Position numbers and translations under genes: made by a program
The notes under the pieces: generated by a model
What the model was told of the DNA's origin: nothing
Seen by the model: the letters and a program-made list of their open reading frames with translations, nothing else
Database searches by the model: none
NCBI GenBank assembly: GCA_037349105.1
Contig: JAYJMM010000124.1
Coordinates: forward strand, 6,494,001-6,558,000
Reading direction: 5' to 3'
Source: Limnomonas spitsbergensis
Lineage: Eukaryota; Chlorophyta; Chlorophyceae; Chlamydomonadales
Length of the DNA stretch: 64,000 nucleotides
Part shown: positions 24,101 through 36,750 of the stretch, piece after piece
Position numbering within the stretch: the first letter of the stretch is position 1
Layout: each line of letters begins with the position of its first letter

Positions 24101-27100
24101 GCTGCAACTGCAGGCGGCGTGGTCCCCAAAGCTGCAGTAGCCAGGGTGAGGCAGACACTCGGAAGCTGGTCCATGGCTCAAAGGCTCCAACAAGCAAGCC
24201 TTGGGTTATGGGGCGAAACCCCTTAACCAATAAGCAAGTATCGAACCGTCTGGTTGGCTGCGGGGACGGGCCTGTTGGCAGCGTTGGGACGCCCAGACTG
24301 CCTTCTCACCTTCCTTCCTTGGTAATGCGTGTGCAGATTGAGGATGGTGAGAAGACGTTCACCATGGAGGAGGTCGAAAAGCACAGCAAGGAGGACAGCG
24401 CGTGGTTTGTCCATGAGGGCAGCGTGTACGACGCGACGCGCTTCTTGGAGGAGCACCCTGGGGGTGAGATGCTGCCCATTTAAAATTAGGGCACCGGTTA
24501 GGATGTCCCCTACCTGAAGACGTCAGGGGGGACATCCTAGCAGCTAAGATGCAGAGAGGCCCGCCTACCCTTTTGCAGTAGACTTAAGTGTGGAATCTGT
24601 ACCTGATGTGAAGGCTGGTTTATACTGTTAAGGTCTGAGCTGATAACTGAGCTGTTTCTGCCCTGCTTTGTTCTTCAGGTGGCGACTCGATATTGATCTC
24701 GGCGGGCATGGATGCCACTGAGGACTTCAATGCAATCCACTCTGCAAAGGCCAAGACATTGCTCAAGGTACAATAGCCTTGCCGCTGGCACCTCGATGGT
24801 CCATTTCCTCTCCTCCATTGCCACCTGGAACCTTCCTCGACTGGTCTTAGCATTCCCCATCTGTTGCTACCTACACATCATGTCTGCCCCTATGTGGCGC
24901 TGCTCAGCATGTCATGTCTGCCTTGTGCAGGAGTACTACATTGGGCGGCTTGTGGACAAGGACTCGGTGCTACCCGCAGCGGCCAAGGTTGAGCCGATCA
25001 AGGTGATTAGTGTGGCTGTGGGAAATCTGAAGTGGATTGTTGCGCACGGCTTTAACAGCTGGTAGAAGTGACGGCAATTTTGTTTGATAGTTCCCAGCAG
25101 ACAAGCCGGCAGGATCTCTAGTGTTGCGTGCTTCACAGCCATTGAAAGGGTTCTGCTGGTGTGCAGGGGGTCTCAAACAGCTTGCCAGGCCCAGTCAAAA
25201 GGCCCACACAAGGGACTTCAGAGGTCCCTCCTTATGTCTGGTTTCCTGCGCAGGAGGTCAGCCTCGTGGCTCTGAACCCGCGGGAGAAGATAAGCCTGAA
25301 GCTGGCAGAGCGCATTGAGACGTCACACAACACGCGCATCTTCCGATTTGCCCTCCCCAGCCCCGAACACCGGCTGGGCCTGCCAGTTGGGAAGCACGTG
25401 CTTTTGTCCTCCATGATCGAGGGCGAGATGGTCATGCGAGCGTACACGCCCATCAGCAGTGATGACGACCTGGGGAAGATCGACCTGCTGATCAAGGTGC
25501 GAGAGGGATGTGGCGACAGCCTTGGGAAGCTGGGTATGATCGCAGCACCTCGCGTCCAGATAGGGGGTGCTGTTCACACCTGTTCAAGCGTGGTTGGTGG
25601 AGAGATAGAGCTTGTCCCCTCCCCTTGAATGGTAAAAGAAAATGCAAGAGCCAGTAGTGTGAAGCAGTCAATGAAGTGTGTCTCGGCCTTGCCTGGGGTG
25701 TGCTGATGGATGCTCAATAAGGCTGGCTGCAGGTTTGCCACATCTCATCAGCACCTGCACACCCCTTGCCGGTATTTTCCCCTTCCAGGTGTACTTCAAG
25801 AACACCAACCCTGCCCACGCCCCCGGTGGAAAGCTGAGTCAGCACCTCGACAGCCTGAAGATCGGCGACGAGGTCTCATTTAAAGGGCCGGTGAGATTGC
25901 TTTCTCAGCACGCATAATTCCCGATAGCTGCCAGATGGTGAATCCTCGTACTCTCCTATATCCTGGAAGGCTAGTTCCATTGCAGGAAAAGCAAGATTCT
26001 CACACAAGATGCATTGAAGTATTATATTTTGCAGTGGCCCCAACCCTCACATCAATGCATCAGGCACAAGGAGATGTCATACGATGCGCACTCCTGCTCC
26101 CATAATGTCCACTCCTGCCGCTGGCTTCTGTGGTCTGATCTGAACGCCTCCTCTCCTGGCCTTCAGGTTGGCCACTTCACGTACGAAGGCAAGGGTGTTT
26201 ACCAAATGAACAAGACCAAGGGCTTTGTGAAGAACATGTCAATGATGGCAGGAGGCACTGGTGGGTTTGGGTTGAGTTAAGGGTTCAGCAGACTCAGCCT
26301 GCCTATGTTGGTGAAAGGCGCATATTTCTGCGGGGATGCCCCCACGCTGGGCTTGAAGCAATAAAAACATCCAACCATGGCAGTGGCCCTAAAGCCCTCA
26401 TACTGAGAGTCTACGAACTTGTTGTTGCCGAGGGGGCCACTCGGTTGATGCCCTAACTAAAAAAAGGAATGTCGAAAGCTGGACGTGCTGCTGCCCCCTG
26501 CTGTGTGCCTCTAGGGCCAGGGCAGTATTTGGTTGCCACCTACGGGCAAGGGCGGTGTTCTGCAGGCTTGTTCATCATGGCGCTGACGCGACCCATTTCG
26601 CTAGCCCTAGTATCACCCCTGCAACCTTTTCATCATGTGGCATGACATAGCCTGTACACTGACATGACCTGTAAACTGACATGGCCTGTGTCGCCCGCCC
26701 CCCCTCAGGTATCACCCCTGTCTACGCGGTCATGAAGGCCATTTTCAAGAACCCGGAGGACCACACATGCATGTCCCTCTTGTATGCCAACCTGACAGAG
26801 GATGACATCCTGCTCAAGGATGAGCTCGACGCGTTTGCGGCGCAGTACCCTGACCGGTTCAAGGTGAGGAGTGCGGCAGCTGGGAACCAGGGTCTGGGAA
26901 TGAAGGATAGCCCGGGAAATGACAGCTGTCAATATTTTGAAAGTTGGGGTATTGCAGTGAGAGTGGATCTAGCTATTGAGCTCTCGTCATGCAATATTGT
27001 CACATTCTCCTTCTAGCCAGGAAAAGGTGATGCTTCAGTGGTGAGCCTTTTTTGTCGGTGCAGTTTTTTTATTTTCGTGGAAAGTGGATGTGCATGCAAA

Positions 27101-27353
27101 CATAGTACCTGTTTTGCTTATCACTCTGTATGCCCCCCCGCCCCACCAGGTGATGTACATCCTGGCAAAGCCTGAGGACACGTGGACTGGCGGCCGGGGC
27201 TTCATGACCAAGGACCTGATGAAGGAGCTGCTCTTTGAGTCCGGACCCGAGAACCTGGGGTTGATGTGCGGGCCGCCCGGCCTGCTCAACAACGTTTGTG
27301 TGCCCGGGCTTGAGGGGATGGGGTACACAAAGGAGCAGATGGTGCTGTTTTAA
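21144..27353 (+). CDS. NIA: Assimilatory nitrate reductase (Mo-cofactor / cytochrome b5 / FAD)
   Basis: NAD(P)H-dependent reduction of nitrate to nitrite in the cytosol. Sixteen exons, all phases agreeing, 844 aa: 21144-21283, 21363-21498, 21820-22077, 22265-22598, 22849-22980, 23198-23296, 23463-23622, 23956-24145, 24337-24463, 24679-24767, 24931-25002, 25254-25496, 25789-25890, 26167-26260, 26709-26863, 27150-27353 (TAA). The Mo-pterin domain starts [13 protein letters not shown] and [15 protein letters not shown]; the Mo-ligating Cys is in [10 protein letters not shown] (~C134). The dimer interface has [18 protein letters not shown] and [10 protein letters not shown]. The cytochrome b5 domain has HPGG (~523-526) and [14 protein letters not shown]. 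The FAD/NAD part has RAYTP (~641), [12 protein letters not shown] (~724) and CGPPG (~817), and ends MVLF. It lies 1.8 kb downstream of NRT2 on the same strand, the grouping common in green algae and suggesting co-regulation by nitrate. Confidence 0.96.
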
Positions 27354-28838
27354 GGGATTCAATTATTGAGACTTCCTTGGTACAAAGAATTGAGCAATCG
27401 CGGGATGATGAACTGGACCTTGACGTGACATAAAGGTGGGAGATTAGACATAGTGCAACCCACGCCACACAATGTATAGCATTAGGTAGTTTAAATGGAA
27501 GACTGACTGAAGGGAAGGGTGGGACATTTTCCGCATTTCTTCACTGTAAGTAATCGTCGCTTTCTAGGGTGTAATGGCTTTCAGGCATATGCCATCCTGA
27601 ACAAACCTTCAGGAAGTTATTTTGTTTTGTTTCACCTTGTGGTCAGGGTCCACACTTTTTGTGAGATTTGCTTGATAAGTGCCATGTGCACACAAGCAGA
27701 ATAGTAGGACGCTGAAACTTTGATTCCTGATGTCCTGAGTGGAGGCTATTGAGTCCTGTTTAACTGCAGCAGGCTATGAGGTGCCGTCAGGGGTCTAAAT
27801 CATGACGATGGTTCTATGGGGAAGATCATTGCTTCAGTGGTGTGAGAACGCGGTAGTATCTGTTTATTTCCTCTACATGTAAGTTGCCATTTACTGGTAG
27901 ACTTATTTAACTTAGGAGGAATCAAGTAAGCTTGTTGTAAATTGGATCATTGGTATGAAAGCTGGTTTTCTTTTGAAGGTTGCGCCAACTTCCAGCCTGA
28001 TAATTTGCCTTTTCGAAGCGCCCACGTCCTGCTTTCTAAATGACTGCAGATATTTTAGCGCTTTTGGAGCCACCACAACTGGGCACTGTAATATATGCTG
28101 CTGGCTGTTCATGACCAAGTGAACGGGGGAATGAGCCACCAAACAAAAATATGAAAGTATGGGATACTACCCTTATCCACAAGACGTGCGGGGGACAAGA
28201 CTTGAGATAATCTGCAAGCAAGGCATAGTGCATAGTATTGCACGAGGTGGCAAGCACAAAGCTTGAGGGTGGTCTGCACTGATGTGGTAAACTGCGGTTT
28301 TTATTAATTATTTTTGTGACCAGCCAGAACAATGCAACTTCTGGTCAGGTTTCACAGAAGCTCCTGGGCTTGCACTGAGATATTGCATCTGTTTGTCACA
28401 TCTCCTGCTTTCCAACATGTCTCACCAATCCACCATCAGCATATCTCGATAACGGTTGATAGTCAGTTGGCTAGTTCCAACCCGGTGCTATCGGTACAAT
28501 TTCAATAAGTGCTGTAAAATCCTTGCTTGCTGAGGGGGATACCAACTACCAACCAGCAAGCAGTCACCAATGGGCAGTATGACAGCGCATTTAGAAGTGT
28601 GGAGAACGTTCGGGGAAGCATATGCTATAGACTATCAAGCTAGGACACCTGGATCACTTCATCAGTGGCATATTAATTTGCTATTGAGCATCCCGCTGGG
28701 GAATCTAAAACATCCTAACTGCTGATTCCGTTTTGTGGCCTGCCACCGCCCAGCCACCTACAAAGAAACTGCGTCGTGTGATTCATTGATCCCCTTTGAG
28801 GAATATCACTGTTAGATCTCGTAACGTAAGAATCCGAA
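27354..28838. other. Intergenic region between nitrate reductase and the JmjC gene
   Basis: No gene, RNA or repeat family recognised. It holds the nitrate reductase 3' flank and the presumed promoter of the plus-strand gene starting at 28839. Confidence 0.55.
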
Positions 28839-31800
28839 ATGGTGAAAGCCAAGGCGGTTGCTACCCCTAGCCTTACTGTCGGGACGCCGCCGAAACCGGA
28901 AAGTCTGGAGAAGGACACGGTCGCCTTCCTTGTGCAACCAACGGTAAGATGCTTACTTGCATCTCCTAAACATTCTGGATTATAATGCTATAATTTCCCG
29001 ACAGGAAACCTCCGTCTTCGACTCTGACTTCTGGGAGAAAGCTCCCTTGTATGCGCCGGCCACGACAGAGAGGAGGGCTTTATTCCAAAACCTATTCGAC
29101 GTTGAGGAGTTGAAGGCATATGCCCTGAAGAAAGAGGTGAGCGCTGCTGTCCATCCCATGCGCATTTTGCATGCCCATCTGAACCTTCAGCCCCCAGATG
29201 TCTCTTGCCATGCCCCTCACTGGATCTGGACATGCCAAAGAAAGATTGCCCTGAATTTGTATATTTGTGACATGATGCACAGTGGAGTGGAGTTCCTGTG
29301 TTTGTGACAGATAAAGTCTCAATGTTTCCTTTTGGAGGGAAACCTCCAACCTCCACAGGCTGGTCACACACCACCTCCAGATCCCTGAATACCCCGAATT
29401 GCCATTGATAAATTTGCAATGTGTGTGTGAGCAGAAGGATGATGAGGCTGATGAAGAGGAAGAGGAAGAGGATCTGGACGAGGAGGAGGACGAGGAGGAC
29501 GAGGAGGATGATGATGAGGCGCCGGGTCCTCTTCTGTTTGGAGAGGACCTCAACGCAGCCCGATATATCGATGGCGCCAAGCAGATTCCAGAGGATCAGG
29601 TGTGGGTGTGTGTAGAGGGCAGTGATTCGTTTTGTGTGGCACGGCTACAGTTCAGCTACGCTTAAGCCACAGTTCAGCTACAGTCCAGCTCTCCTTTGGC
29701 CTTTTTGTCAAGGCCTCATGCACGACCAGTACTAGTCTGAATGCTTTCCAACAGGCTAGCAGAAGAGGAAGCCCTTGCAGTGGCTAGCAGAAGAGGAAGC
29801 TAAAGGCAGTGGCTAGCAGAAGAGGATGCCAAAGGCAGTGGCTAGCAGAAGAGGATGCCAAAGGCAGTGGACAGGCAGGGAGATGAGCTAACTGCTGCTA
29901 GCTTAGGCTGCTCTTGTGGCCCAGCAGAATTTAGAAGTTGCATGGCAACAAATGGGCCCCTAACTTAAAAACAAAAGGTAGCAGATGGGCTGTAGCATGG
30001 CAAGAGATAGGCTATTGCATGGCAGGGAACAGGCTGTTGCGTGGCAGCAGATGGGTCCTTTGCACGTCGCCTGTGGGCAGGTCAGACCGCTCCACCCTTT
30101 GCAGTCCAAGGGGAGTGTAGGCCATAGTGCAGGGATACCAGGAAATGGACCGAGGCAGCACTGACCGAGGCAGTACTGACTCTGATTGTACCCTCCTGTC
30201 ATCCCTCCTGTTGATCCTCTGCATTACATTCTGAAACGCCCCCCCTGCAGATGGCCACTGAGGAGGCTGTGTCCAAGTTGTTCAAGGAGGGCTACACCTT
30301 CCAGGTAAGGCGAACACCCATGTCGTGGTGCCCGAGTCGGTAGGCGCCTTCTTAGACCGAGCTAGATTTAAAAGGAAGGCTTTATATCTTAATGAAAACG
30401 CGTTTCCCGTTTTCAGTAAGACTGCTTCAGCCCAGCCATGTAGTTGCTTGCAAGATCGCATCCACACCTCAGGCTGTATCTACCGTATCACATTTCAGAC
30501 TTGTTTCTGACCATTGGGTGCCTAGCAGGTTGCCAAGGACTTGCTCTAAACATTTTCACACAACTCATCACTTCCACCTCCGCATTTCACCTCACATACA
30601 GTAACAGCCACTTCCCGGTCCAGCCCGCCAAACTGGAACATGCCCTGTTCCTCATACCAGGTGCTTCAGCCGCAGCGCATGAGCGATGGCATCTGGCGGC
30701 TGGTGTCTGCCCTGGAGCGACAGATGGGTTGCCTTGTAGGGTGCAACGCATACATCACACCCGAGCACACGCAAGGGCTTGCACCACACCATGACGACGT
30801 GGAGCTCTTTATTTGCCAGACGCAAGGTAGGTGCATCGCACACGTAAGAGTTAGGGGTTCGATGCCTTGCGTGGGATGCGCGGGTGGGTTCGACAGGGTG
30901 GAGCTCCTTATTTGCCAGACGCAAGGTGGGTGCCTGGCACCGCGATGGGGGGTGGATGCCTTGTGTATTAGCAGGTGGGTTTATTGCAAGCATGGCAGGT
31001 TGAGTGTATCGCGCGACCTTTTTATTGCGAGATGCAAGGTGGATGCCTTGAACCCCTAATGGTTAGGGTTTAGGGCTTGGATGCTTTGCGCTGGATGAGC
31101 GGGTGTATTCATCGCCCTGCCTGACAGGGTGGGTGCATTGCGCCACGTGAGAGGTGCTGCAGAGGACTTTCTGCGGGTGCCAGTGGGCAGCAGGAGGGGG
31201 GAGATACAGGGATGTCTGTGATGATTGCAACCGCTGCATCAAGTCCCGAACTAGTCTGGCAGCAGGAGGGGGGAGGGTCACGGAGACGTCAGCCGACAGG
31301 CAAGACCGCTGCTGACCTCGTGCTGCCCTGCCCTGGCTCCCTCCATATCCCCCTGAATGCAACCGGCACCTCAACGGCCTTGTGATATTTGCTGCTTCTC
31401 GTGATGTCTATTGACCTTGCACTGGGTCCCTCCTGGTCCCTGCATCAGGCTCCAAGCGGTGGAAGCTATACAAGCCCTTGGCGGGATTTGAGCTCCCCAA
31501 CAAGTCCAGTCAGGACCTGCCTCAGGAGATGATTGGGGAGCCGGTCATGGACGTGACCCTACAGGTGACCTGCGGCATGACGGCAGGAGGGGGGCGGGCG
31601 ATCATGCATGACACTAAGGAGCAACCTGCGGAATGAGGGCGGAATGAGGAGGAGGGTGAGGGATTGAACGATCATGCATGACACTAAGGAGCAACTTGCG
31701 GAATGAGGGCGGAATGAGGAGGAGGGTGGTGGGGGGGGCAATCATGCATGACACTAAGGAGCAACTTGCGGAATGAGGGCGGAATAAGGAGGAGGGTGAG

Positions 31801-34800
31801 GGATTGAACGATCATGCATGACACTAAGGAGCAACTTGCGGAATGAGGGCGGAATGAGGAGGAGGGTGGGGGGGGGGCGATCATGCATGACACTAAGGAG
31901 CAACTTGCGGAATGAGGGCGGAATGAGGAGGAGGGTGGGGGGGGGGCGATCATGCTTGAAGCTTAAGAGCGACCTTCAGAACGAGAGGGAGGGGGGGCAA
32001 TCATGCATGAGACTGAGGAGCTGCTTGGAAGCTGCATGATGTGGGGATGTCTGTCCTCTGCGTTGTTATGCAGCTGGCGCTTTACTGAATCACCAGGAAT
32101 ATGAGGGTGAAGTTCCAGGTTGAATAGGAATCTTAGGGCTTGAAGCGTCCTTGCCTACAATTTCAGGACTTCACATTATAACTGCCTAGCAATATTCTTG
32201 AAAAAATCTTGCTGCAAGAAGCCAAGATTTCTGTTTCATAGATGCCACTGTGCACAATTGTTGATCGAAGGCAACTATCTTGGCAGGCCACTCCCGTGTC
32301 TGACCTGGCTGATGTCCTTCATAGAGCAAATTGCACGGCTATCAGCTTCCTTGCCTCTCCTACTAAGGCATGGGAGTTAAACTGCCATGCAACATCTACC
32401 TCGCCTATAATTAAGATTTGGCGCAACGGTTGAGTCAGCACACCGCATCTATCCAGGTCATCCGTCCCTTGTGCGGCATGAGGTTACATTATTGCAAAGA
32501 GCACACTCATGCTAACTAGACACCCACCTTCCAACCTTCAGCGCATGTACAGGGTCGTGTATCGCTAGCGCTGGCTGACTCTTGGCCGTGTCATGCACTG
32601 CCTCCAGGTGGGCGATGTGCTTTACCTGCCGCGTGGCACCATCCACCAGGCGGTGGCTCAGGAGGGGGGCTCCACACACCTCACGCTGTCTACCTACCAG
32701 AACTGGACATGGGGATCCTTTGCCGCCAGCGTCATCAACACTGCACTGGCGGCCCAGGGAGAGGTGAGAGGGAGGAGGGCGCAATGAATCTGCGGATTAT
32801 TTTTAGTAAGGTTTGCTGTAGATTAAAGAAAAAAGTATCTGAGTGAGGACAGCAGTGTGGACTTGGAGCATGCGGGACTGCATCAAAGATGAGACACGTG
32901 GACAAGAGCTCTGCCAATTCTGTCTGCCTCTAGGTCAACTTGGACGCCATCAGATGTGAGATCTCTGGACAAGTCTTAAATGTCACTCTTCCTCGGCTGG
33001 CGCCCCTCCGGACCCTGAAACCCTCTAACGCGTTACAACCTAACGCTGTCCCCTGTCCCCTGTGCTGGCTGTCGCGACTGTTTGATGCATCAGGTGGAGG
33101 GAGTGGCTCTGCCAATGGAGCTGAGGAAGAGCCTACCCAGGGGCTTCCTATCATCATGTGGGCTGCAGGTAGGCACTGGCTGACAAGGACAGTGAGGATT
33201 TCGCAGAGCATGCTTGCTTTACTTGTGCGGTGAGGACTTGAAATCACGGAGCATGCTAGCTTCACTTATGTGTATCTTTCAATCCTGGGTGCTCTCAATG
33301 TTGATCCGGGTGCAGAGATCCTGCCAAATCTTGGTGCACCTCATGCAACTTGCCTCCCATGGATCCTCAGGCAGAGCTGAAGGCCGGACAAGGAGCGACG
33401 GGCAAGATGAACAGCAGTACTGCCGCAAGTAAGAGCACGCATGCATTCCCTGAAACCAGAATCTCCCTGATCCGTTGCCCTCCTGCACTCTGTACCTATC
33501 AACCTGACAACCTTGCCGCTGCTCTTGAGCTGATGCCACTTGCTGACCCATCGTCCTTGAACCCAGGCACATTAGCAGCTGGGTTGCGGGCGCTGGCTGA
33601 CGCGCTAGAGGATGCGGAAGACGTCTTGCTGCCGGCTGCAGTGGACAACTTTGCCGCGGACTTCATACGCGCCCGCATCCGACCACATCCCGCACTCCTA
33701 CCTGACCAGGGTGAGGCCGGTCGAGAGGGCATCAGCCAGCACTAGAGGCAATGCGATCCATGAGCTCTCTTGTGGACAACTGGAGGCCCGTGTTCTAAAA
33801 TGGCAAAAACAGCTTCAGAACGCTTTGTTCTCTGCCATGCTCTGACATTGGACAGGTCTCACGTATGCTCCTCTTAGCCTCTGTGCAAGGAAGTCTGCTG
33901 TTCGCATCATAATCAAATGCTTTAAATGCTTTCTGCTGTTCTTCACTCCTGATTAATTGCTTAACTTCAGCATCCTGTGTCAAGTGACTGTTGCCATGGG
34001 TTAAGCATCCATCCCCCTGGTCCAATCAGTCACATGATATGGCCACAGAATCATGGATGACCTCGAAACTCCTGTCTCTCTCCTGTTCACCCTGCCATGC
34101 AGGCGTGCCACCTACCAGCCTTGACGACTGCCTGATAGGGCGAGGGGACGGCCTGTTCATGATTGTGCCTGTTGAGGGCCCGGCTGATGACCCTGAGGTG
34201 GGTTCAACAGGAGGCCAGGGAGGGCCGGCAACCCCAGAGACCTTTCAGCAACATTTAGGGAATGACCTGCATGTGTCTAAAACATGCTAAGCTAACTGTG
34301 AAATGAAACAAACAATTTGTTTTCTGAGCTCTTCAAATTCAGAGCCTTGGATTTAGGGTACGGTCAATGAGTCCAGAGTTTACAAGCTTGGTATGTCATT
34401 CCGTTGTGTGCGTTGGAAATCCCCATGCACCAGGCTTATGCCTACTGCTGATCTCACGTCTTCCCCCCGCCTCACCCCCATCCCACAGTCACCGGAGGGG
34501 TTTGTAAAGCTGTGTACACCGCTGCAAAACACTCGGTACTACCACATGATGAGGACGCGCCCGGGTGATGATGACGATGACGAGGGTGAAGACGAGGATG
34601 AAGATGAGGATGAGGATGGTGGCGAGGCGAAGGGTGACAAGGCGTCTGCCCATGCCAGCACTCCTGCTGACCATGTCCATGACGGCTGCTGCGGCCACAA
34701 GAAGCTCAAGGTGATTCCCTAAATGTCTAACAGATTTTCAGTAGCATCATGCCCCAGTGGCATGCCTGAGGAGCAACATGAAGCCACCTGAAATCCACTA

Positions 34801-36087
34801 TGAGGATCGCATGGCTCCCCAAAGTAAACTGGCTTAGTCTACAGCATTCCTGCACATGCTATGGTCTGCAAGGATTTCAAAAAGGAGTGAGTCTGGTACC
34901 TCGGTCCGATTGTCAGGCAGACATGGTGTGCTGAGTGCAGATGCATGTTCACATTTTGTATGCTGGGTCCCACTATTTTCCATCTCCTTGATGCTCCTCT
35001 CTTTCCTCAACTTCACTTTCCTTCTCCCAACTTCACTGTTTGGCACCCACACGGCCGGGCCTTCTCAGCAGGGCCCAGAGGTGTGAAATCATTGATTTCT
35101 ATGATGCTGGGTCCTCATGATCCACTGGGACGCATGCTTGCCTCACTGCCCCTATCCGATTGCTGGCGCAGCGTGGGGAGGAGGAGAAGGAGGGCGAGGA
35201 TGATGACAAGGATGAGGGCGAGGATGAGGACGACGACGACGACAGCGAGGGCAGTGAGGACGACGACACGAATCTGCCAGGGCCCATGATTCCAGCTGCG
35301 TATGCTCCCTTGGTGGCGGAGATCCTGGCCACCACTGCGGCCCCAGGCATCAAGCTGAGAGACCTAGTGGCTAAGGTGCGTCGGCATCCCTAAATATTTA
35401 TATTTTGATCAAGGCGTGTGTCGCATAAAGCGCAGGCTACATTTCAACCCGTGCATATGTGATGTGTGTGGTGTGAAGGGGAGGCTACATTTCAATCAAT
35501 GTGTGCGTGGTTTGAAGGGTGCGCTGCTGATGCTTGTGTCTGGTCACTGGTATGGCTCCTCGACTGACCTAACATGAGGTTCAGGGCTCGCACCTCCCGG
35601 TCCCGGTCCACTAGTGAAGGTTGTCAATTGCACTTGTCCATGGCTTCTGCTTTGCAATGTGCAGGCCCCTCACCAAGATGAGGAGGAGGTGATGCACCTG
35701 GCTTTCAGCCTGTGGAGGAATGGCTTTGTGTGTACTCTGCCAGCTGCACCTGTCAAAGCGGTAGGCTCCAAGCAGGCAGCAGGCAAGAAGGGTAAGGCGG
35801 AAGCCAAGCCAGCCAAGACAGAAGTCAAGGAGGTGAAGCCTGCCAAGGCGGAAGTCAAGGAGGTCAAGCCAGCCAAGACGGAGGTCAAGGAGGTGAAGGC
35901 AGCCAAAGCTGAGGTCAAGGAGGTGAAGGCAGCCAAAGCTGAGGTCAAGGCTGAAGTAAAAGCGGAAACCAAGGCGGTCAAGGCGCCTGCTAAAAAGCAG
36001 CAGGGCAAGAGGCAGGCTCCTGAGGTTGAGGCAGAGGTACCCCAGCAGAAGCCAGAGGCTAAGGCAGGCAAGAAAGCTCGCAAGTGA
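28839..36087 (+). CDS. JmjC ribosomal oxygenase, NO66/RIOX1 family
   Basis: Fe(II)/2-oxoglutarate histidyl hydroxylase (ribosomal protein target in the family; histone demethylation debated), nucleolar by homology. Exons: 28839-28943, 29005-29136, 29435-29599, 30251-30304, 30661-30826, 31449-31564, 32608-32763, 32934-?, ?-33710, 34103-34197, 34343-34390, 34489-34710, 35172-35375, 35665-36087; borders between 32934 and 33710 are unresolved; ~700 aa. The JmjC core is YITPEHTQGLAPHHDDVELF (HxD iron ligands), GSKRWKLYKPL, VGDVLYLPRGTIHQ (third ligand His) and LTLSTYQNW. A dimerisation/winged-helix C-terminal part follows (NFAADFIRARI, NTRYYHMM, EEEVMHLAFSLWRNGFV). Oddities are three long Asp/Glu runs and a Lys-rich tail built of KTEVKEVKPAKAEVKEVK-type decapeptide repeats, plausible nucleolar/RNA-binding tails. 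Confidence 0.88.
29757..29870 (+). repeat. 30-bp tandem repeat in a JmjC gene intron
   Basis: Four diverged units of GCTAGCAGAAGAGGAAGCC / TAAAGGCAGTG type lie in the intron after the acidic exon; CATGGCAGC...AACAGGCTGTTG words that follow at 29990-30050 form a second small array. Confidence 0.8.
30798..30933 (+). repeat. Duplicated exon end plus splice donor in the JmjC gene
   Basis: The last 29 bp of the HxD-bearing exon and its donor (TTTGCCAGACGCAAG|GTAGG, ending at 30826) are repeated at 30898-30933 as TTTGCCAGACGCAAG|GTGGG with one further change (CTCTTT to CTCCTT). The second copy lies inside the intron; a weaker third relic (GAGATGCAAGGTGGATGCC) is at about 31028. Confidence 0.85.
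31590..32020 (+). repeat. ~65-bp G-rich tandem array in a JmjC gene intron
   Basis: About six units carry ATCATGCATGACACTAAGGA, GCAACTTGCGGAATGAGGGC and a terminal run of 6-9 G. It begins within about 30 bp of the donor at 31565 and fills the start of the intron. The G runs could form G-quadruplexes in the sense strand or transcript. Confidence 0.88.
35042..35097 (+). repeat. SINE-like family 3, copy 3
   Basis: CCCACACGGCCGGGCCTTCT, CAGCAGGGCCCAGAGGTGTG and ATCATTGAT: the plus-strand version of the family 3 terminus, within an intron of the JmjC gene. Confidence 0.7.
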
Positions 36088-36259
36088 TGTTGCTGAGAGG
36101 CCCGTCGAACAGTAGACAAACAGATAACCGTTTGGTTTGGGTGATGTTGCAAGATAAAATTTGTAGGTAGGTATCTTTTGCGTGCACCAAAATGTAGGGA
36201 TCTTTGCTAGTACTGGGAATGCTGTGTGGGCACGAGTCCCAAGCGCCGTCTTGGCACTT

Positions 36260-36265
36260 AATAAA
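36260..36265 (+). terminator. Possible polyadenylation signal AATAAA
   Basis: AATAAA lies 173 bp after the stop codon of the JmjC gene. Green algae often use TGTAA instead, so this assignment is weak. Confidence 0.25.
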
Positions 36266-36329
36266 CTGTACTATCGTCACTGATGTCGCGGACCAGGGCT
36301 TATTCAGTTTGCTGCTGCCATTATTCAAG

Positions 36330-36480
36330 TCGAATCTAGATCGCCGGTTTCCATGTCCCTACCCCCCTCACGTAGGAGGGTGGCATGGCTGCATTAAGGT
36401 CCTGGCTGTCCGTTGTGGCCGGAATTAAGCTAGCTCATACCTATCAGCCCCACATGGCCGAGCTTTCAGCAGGGCATGTA
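36330..36480 (+). repeat. SINE-like family 2, copy 3
   Basis: Body words CCATGTCCCTACCCCCCTCA, GGTGGCATGGCTGCAT and CACATGGCCGAGCTTTCAGC are retained; the tRNA-like head is degraded. It lies between the converging JmjC and HECT genes. Confidence 0.72.
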
Positions 36481-36750
36481 TTCTTACCCCAAATCAAATT
36501 GCCTCTGATAAACGTGTGAGCTGGTACAAGAGCATGATCAGCGATCGCAATTTACCTTAAATTCATCTCCCATAAATGACCATACAAGCTATCCCACAAG
36601 AATGTACAAACAAGCTATCCTCAATTTATGCTGTTATGCCAGTCACCCACGCCTTCAAGGCCATCATCAAGCTTCACCGACATATTCATCAAGGAGAAAA
36701 GTACATAAAGAGTAACCATACACTTAGTATGTTCAGCAACCAGTAAATAA

